Assembly: GCA_964036045.1 (NCBI GenBank) | Contig: OZ038380.1 | Coordinates: forward strand, 13,289,629 to 13,353,628 | Reading direction: 5' to 3' | DNA from: Eutreptiella sp. 'Long Island Sound 2002' | Lineage: Eukaryota > Euglenozoa > Euglenophyceae > Eutreptiales > Eutreptiaceae | DNA: 64,000 nucleotides | Part shown: piece after piece, positions 59,605 to 64,000 of the stretch | Numbering within the stretch: position 1 is the first letter of the stretch | Layout of the letters: the number at the start of each line of letters is the position of its first letter | Translations under genes and position numbers: made by a program | Notes under the pieces: model-generated | Told to the model about the DNA's origin: nothing | What the model saw: only the letters and a program-made list of their open reading frames with translations | Database searches by the model: none

Positions 59605-60420
59605 GAAAAGTTTATAGTGTTTTCAGCACTGTGTTTTTGCTTCTCCTGCTGCTTGTTGTTGCTGTAGGGTGTCCTGCTGCTGGTTTTGGATGATGAAAAG
59701 CTTTTGTTTGTTGAAATACAGTAAAGCCAACTCAATCCAGGATAGCCCAAGCCAATAGTATGCAAGGAGAAGGTAATTCAGGATCAAAGCATGAAGGGCT
59801 GCAGTGTAAACAGTGAAAGATGATTAGATATTCACAGAAACTGCAACTCAGGATACAAATGAATGCATATTCACAGAGATAGCTGAAATGTTTTGGAAAA
59901 AGAGTTAGAAAACTGCCTCAGGATCACTCTCTCTCCATAGTGCCATCTTAGGAGATGTGCACTCTTTGTTTTGGCTCCCATATGTGCTGAGGTGGCATGG
60001 TATGTGGCGATGAGGTCACTGCCATGTCACATGGGATCTTCCTACTCAGTTGGGATCTTCCTACTTAGTTAGGCTGACCAGGAATTGAACCCAGGACCTC
60101 TCAAAAAGAGGTGCCTAACCCCCTATGGTGCATACCACTAGGGCAGATAAGTATTCATGGAAAAACATAGATAAATTCATAGGCTCTACCTTAGGTATGT
60201 CAGTGCTCAGTCAACTCAGGAAAAGATGTTTTACTTCTGATTGAAAGGGGATTAAGGGGTCCACTCCATATCCTGATTGGGTGTTTGGTTCCATAGGTCA
60301 AAATGTGTTATCACCACTTTTGGCTGGACCAATACTAAGATAAAAATGCATGGATGTTCAGTGCATCTCTAATACAACTAGAGTATGTCCTAAAGCAATG
60401 GAAAAGCACTTTTTCTTACT
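59605..60420 (-). repeat. 5' LTR of gypsy copy 1
   Basis: Matches 12,905-13,719 almost perfectly, including the tRNA-like segment at 60,071-60,147. It ends against pol of copy 2, which resumes with AGGC at 60,421. Confidence 0.93.
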
Positions 60421-61595
60421 AGGCGTTTCTCCAGGCGCTTGTGGATATCCCCAAACTCCTTCAGGTACTCCCCTTGTTGGAGTCCATCTAGGGGGCCTAT
60501 CATAGTCATGTTGAGGTCCAACTGTATGTCCATACGGCTGAACGCCTCCTTAGCCAGCGCTTCAGACCGGGCACCAATCAGGGCGTCGAAGTTGTTGCGG
60601 CTGATGTAGTCTGCACACTCGTTCTTCACTCCCTGGATATGGTGTACCGTCAGCCGTAGTTGGCTGAGGTAGGTCCACCAGCGCCGTAGCTTGGCCTTCT
60701 CAGGTGGGGGACCCTTCTGGAAAGTGCGGACCGGCTCTTGTTCGCACAGGCAGACCACAGGGTTACTCCCCAACAGTCGTGCCTGAGAGGATAGCACCAG
60801 CATACCCGCGAGCAATTCCTGCTCATAGGTGGAGTAGTTCCCCCTGGCCTGGTTCCATTTCCAGTTCCAATGGCCCAGGGGTACTAGAACCCACTTGTTG
60901 TCAGGGTAGCTGTGCTTGAGAGCTCCATCTCGGTTGAGACCTTCAGTCCGGACCCGATCAAGAAGAGTGCTACTTGGCGCTGGGGCCCACCAGAGCAACA
61001 AGCGTTTGACGAGCTCAAAGACATGGTGGCCAATGCTAAGTGCTTGGGCGTGCCTAGAGCACAAGGTGAGATTATCCTGGTGACCGATGCCAGCAATGTG
61101 GCCGGTGGTGGAACGTTGTTCCAATGGCAAGCACTAGAGAAGGAGGAGTTCGACTCGGCTATTTCCCAATGGGGCCGTCAGAATGGCGCTGGTGTAGCTG
61201 AAGTTTTGGATATGGCGGCGATAGAAGTTGCACGCCCCAATGAAACTGCGTACATCATGGAGTCCTTTCTTGGGGTCTTCATGTCGTACCTTAGAGTCCA
61301 TCAGGGGTTTGGCCTTAGAGGCCGCTGGGGTCCACCACCCATAGCCAACGTCAAACCCCAGGTACTGCATAGTCTCCTGCATGAACTCACACTTCTCCAG
61401 CTTGAGTCGTGTGTGGTTCTGCTGGCAGACAGCAAAGAACTCACCCAAGTGGATTAGGTGGTCCTCCTGGGTATTGGTCCCCAGGCATACATCGTCGATG
61501 TGCGCATCCATCTGGGCCCCACGGGATATGAGTTCTTGCACCTTTGGTCTTTGTCGTAGGATGGACAAGATCTTGTTCATCATTTCTTGGAATAG
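60421..61595 (-). pseudogene. pol of copy 2: RT palm and RNase H, 5'-truncated and rearranged
   Basis: Homologous to residues about 80-485 of the copy 1 ORF: LFQEMMNKILS, AHIDDVCLGT, GFDVGYGWWTPAASKAKPL and FIGACNFYRRHI of RT, then NYSTYEQELLAGM and HHIQGVKNECADYISRN of RNase H. A 219-bp piece coding the RNase H start is inverted (60,956-61,174). Homology stops at about 61,595, in front of RT motif B, so protease, gag and the 5' LTR are missing. The integrase half is at 11,407-12,899. Confidence 0.9.
60956..61174 (+). repeat. In-place inversion in copy 2 pol
   Basis: GATCAAGAAGAG at the left edge through CCCAATGGGG at the right edge reads, on the plus strand, the same coding sense that copy 1 has on the minus strand (18,015-18,240): KSATWRWGP, LVTDASN, FQWQALEKEEFD. 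The sequence on both sides keeps minus orientation. Confidence 0.9.
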
Positions 61596-61599
61596 TGAC

Positions 61600-61633
61600 G
61601 CGTTCCCGTGGGGGGCCGGCCACGGGACGCTGC
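61600..61633. repeat. GC-rich hairpin at the truncated end of copy 2
   Basis: GCGTTCCCGTGG and CCACGGGACGC pair around GGGCCGG, right at the point where RT homology ends. Confidence 0.6.
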
Positions 61634-62996
61634 GGGACACGCGCAAGTGAGCAGGCAGGCAAAGCACTACGCTCACAGGGGCATCAATGCGCTCATGTCA
61701 TGTGACAAAGCGTTTCAGAATCCTTGCCACTCTGCAAAGAGGGAACAAAAGTATGTACAACAACACATCAGGATATGTACACATGGGGTTAAGACTGGAC
61801 TGGGGTAAGGGCATCACAGGACAATAGACACTCAGTCCTAACTCGTATCCCAATCCCAGGTCCGACCCTGTCAGTGGCTGATGGGGGCGGGGGCTCAAAC
61901 ACAACCCATGCCCTGCTCAGTCCGGACCCTGAAACCCTGCCAATGGGGGAGGTGTCCCGCCCAGCCACAGGCGAGTTCCTGGGAACCAAGGGGCTCCAAG
62001 GCCAACCGACAGTGGCTCCCTCTGCTCCCTTAACGGCAGGTCCCAACTCCTCTCTGAGCCAGAGATATGGCCCCGCCATTATCACCCAGGAGTTGGTAGC
62101 TGAAAATGGACTGTTTCAGCCCAAACTGAAATTAACTCAAAGTTCCCCAAAATTGACCCCTCGTCCGGACCCGCCAGAGGTAGGGACGAGGCAACTGACC
62201 CTATGCCCTTCGAGTACGAACTCCCTGGACCCCTCACCCAACCTGGTTCCCTCTGAGGTCCCGGCATCAGGGCACCAGGTGCTCGTCAAGTGGGGTCATG
62301 ATGCCAAAATCACCAAAATTGGCGTCATTCCCACGCATGGCTCGCCCGGCCAAGGTAAGGCCAATGGCTCACAGGGTAGGAGGCAGGACCTAGGACTTAT
62401 ATCTGAGTGTACAACTTGGATTTAGGTCGGGGCTCCCTATGGGCTTAGAGAAATGGGGCCGCCAATTGACCACACGGAAGGGGGAAGTTGGGGTCCCAAA
62501 ATTGGGTCATTTTGGCTGCTTGAAATGAGCCAAAATTCGGTGTGCTCCCATTAGTATATCTCCACGCCGGCTTGGAGATCAGATCCGCCATTCCATACGC
62601 GATTCACCGGGAGTCCAACAGAGACTCCCATGCACTTGGCTCTCAAAGATCTCCATGCCACTTGGCGTGGTGACGATCCCAATTGGGTCCACAAATGCCA
62701 AAATGGCAAAATTGCCCGCACTCACTTTGGGCTAGCGCCTGAACGAAGGTGGCTCCGCTTCGCCCACGTGGTGTGTGGACCATGGGGACCATTACCCATA
62801 ACACCCATGTCATATATGGTCCATTGGTCCATGCGTCCGGCGTGCACGAGGGTTAGAACATAGTGCACGGCGGGCAGCAAAAGTGGAAAATTGCTCAAAA
62901 TGGCCAAAAATGCGCACACTCATGGTTGGGGCAAATGAGGCACATGCCCGACTCGGACCGGAGTGTGCTATAGGATTGGTATCAAGTCATATGTGT

Positions 62997-63153
62997 CCAA
63001 CATATCTTTTGGGCGTCGCCCAACTCCTCCGGTATTGGGAATGGCAGGGTCGCCAAGTGAGCCCATGATTTGGGATAGTCCCAAATCGCCAACATGGCGG
63101 CCACGGTATGCCAAGCCTAAGAGGAGTTATTCGCCGGGTCCAAGATATGTTGG
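62997..63153. repeat. Imperfect inverted repeat
   Basis: CCAACATATCTT (62,997-63,008) and AAGATATGTTGG (63,142-63,153) are inverted, with AACTCCTC and GAGGAGTT further in. Confidence 0.6.
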
Positions 63154-63187
63154 GCACCGAAGTATGTACCCTCATAACATACTTGGG

Positions 63188-63243
63188 TCATGATGTCAAT
63201 TGAGCGCAACGTTGAGATACACGGTCGCCACTTGACATCATGA
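63188..63243. repeat. Small palindrome with 12-bp arms
   Basis: TCATGATGTCAA (63,188-63,199) and TTGACATCATGA (63,232-63,243) are perfect inverted copies 32 bp apart. Confidence 0.75.
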
Positions 63244-64000
63244 CGGGCCAAAAACGGCAAAATTGGCACAAAGACACACAAAAGTGCATTGAAAGGTGCA
63301 CAATTATATTATAATATCTTCGGCTTGGATCGTGCAATTAACTAATCCTTCTAAACACAATGACTTGACACCAATGACCTTCGATCCCACATATATGCTC
63401 CACTTGGGGCCCCTTGAAAGGTTACGAGCGCTACTTCCCAAGTGGGCACACGAAAATATGGAAAAATTGCAAAACACACACCTTGCTCCCAACGCATCGC
63501 TTCGGGATCACCACACAAGCTTCCCTTCACGAAGGTTAGGCTTGCAATTGACCGTAGGGAGTATGGAGAAGGGGCTTGCACAATATGAGGTCCATTGGCG
63601 GGCTTGGCTTGGAGTAATGGACCCGCCAAATGGGCACGCAACACAACACATGGCACATACCACATATTGCCCAAAAAGGTAGCTCCCACCACGATATGTC
63701 ATGCCCCTCCAAGGGCATAACTTTGTGTCAATCGCTCATAGGAACCCAAGGAGAGTTCCTATGCAACACCAACACTTGCGCGCTACACTCGAAAGTTATC
63801 TTAACGCACGCAATATCATGGCCAATGAGTTGTAACGCAAACTCTACCCTCTTGACCATGATCCATTACACTAGCGCGCACGTGTGGAGACGCAAGGCAT
63901 ATAATGCTTCCTAAATTACGTCGGGAGTATTGTGAATACATCCCACGTTTCCTTATTGTCATTCCTCGCAAGCGGCACGAGATATGACCCTTACAAGTGG

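Larger units (their letters stand above)
12900..60420 (-). mobile_element. Ty3/gypsy chromovirus-like element, copy 1 (young, interrupted)
   Basis: On the minus strand the order is 5' LTR (59,605-60,420), primer-binding site, gag, protease, RT, RNase H, integrase, chromodomain, 3' untranslated region, polypurine tract and 3' LTR (12,905-13,719). It is inserted in pol of copy 2 with a 4-bp duplication AGGC. The LTRs differ at one short spot in about 815 bp, so insertion is recent. A 36-kb element (18,846-54,921) splits its RT. Without that insert the element would be about 11.4 kb. Confidence 0.93.
61634..64000. other. Right flank without recognisable genes
   Basis: The longest ORF (61,874-62,425, +, 183 codons) is Pro/Ser/Gly-rich and has no visible domain; I do not call it a gene. 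CCAAAATTGG-like words recur at 62,150, 62,306, 62,494, 62,528, 62,697, 62,890 and 63,249. Confidence 0.5.

Noticed and set aside
60912-61457. Plus-strand 181-codon ORF as a separate retroviral gene
   Set aside because: Only the inverted 219-bp piece codes in this sense; the rest is the antisense of pol.
61874-62425. 183-codon proline/serine-rich ORF as a gene
   Set aside because: Low-complexity composition, no domain, and it lies in a region rich in short repeats.

Overview
The window comes from a nuclear genome of a eukaryotic microbe, most likely a microalga or related protist. Coding segments are broken by GT-AG introns (DNA topoisomerase II, an AlkB-like oxygenase), Ty3/gypsy retrotransposons with chromodomains dominate, and long G or C homopolymers and satellite repeats are frequent. 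I cannot name the species.

Left flank (1-8.3 kb): a partial exostosin-like glycosyltransferase (+), the last exon of an AlkB-family 2-oxoglutarate/Fe(II) oxygenase (+), then repeat-rich, largely non-coding DNA. It includes a 52-bp-arm hairpin, several short tandem repeats, and a 0.93-kb unit with inverted ends that carries a frameshifted small ORF (-).

The rest is a nest of four insertions. (1) An old Ty3/gypsy element (copy 2, minus strand) occupies 8.29-12.90 kb and 60.42-61.60 kb. (2) Inside its pol sits a young element of the same family (copy 1, minus strand, 12,900-60,420) with almost identical LTRs of about 815 bp and a 4-bp target duplication (AGGC). Its gag and pol share one frame separated by a single UGA. 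(3) Inside the RT of copy 1 sits a 36-kb unit (18,846-54,921) with 25-26-bp terminal inverted repeats, palindrome-rich inverted ends and a 9-bp duplication of CCATATTGG, as expected for a Mutator-like DNA transposon. The RT frame is open up to the duplication on both sides, so this insertion is very recent. (4) Inside that lies a 28-kb unit with 726-bp direct terminal repeats and a possible CTGTGG duplication, enclosing about 26 kb of a 61-bp satellite (roughly 425 monomers).

The 36-kb unit also carries intron-containing host-like gene pieces, including three exons of DNA topoisomerase II (-), exon-like segments of an unknown plus-strand gene, and a possible zinc-finger gene split by the satellite unit. 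I found no recognisable transposase in it, so it looks like a giant non-autonomous, cargo-carrying (Pack-MULE-like) element. The right flank (61.6-64 kb) has no recognisable gene.

Most long ORFs in the satellite are a consequence of a 61-bp stop-poor monomer and are not listed as genes.
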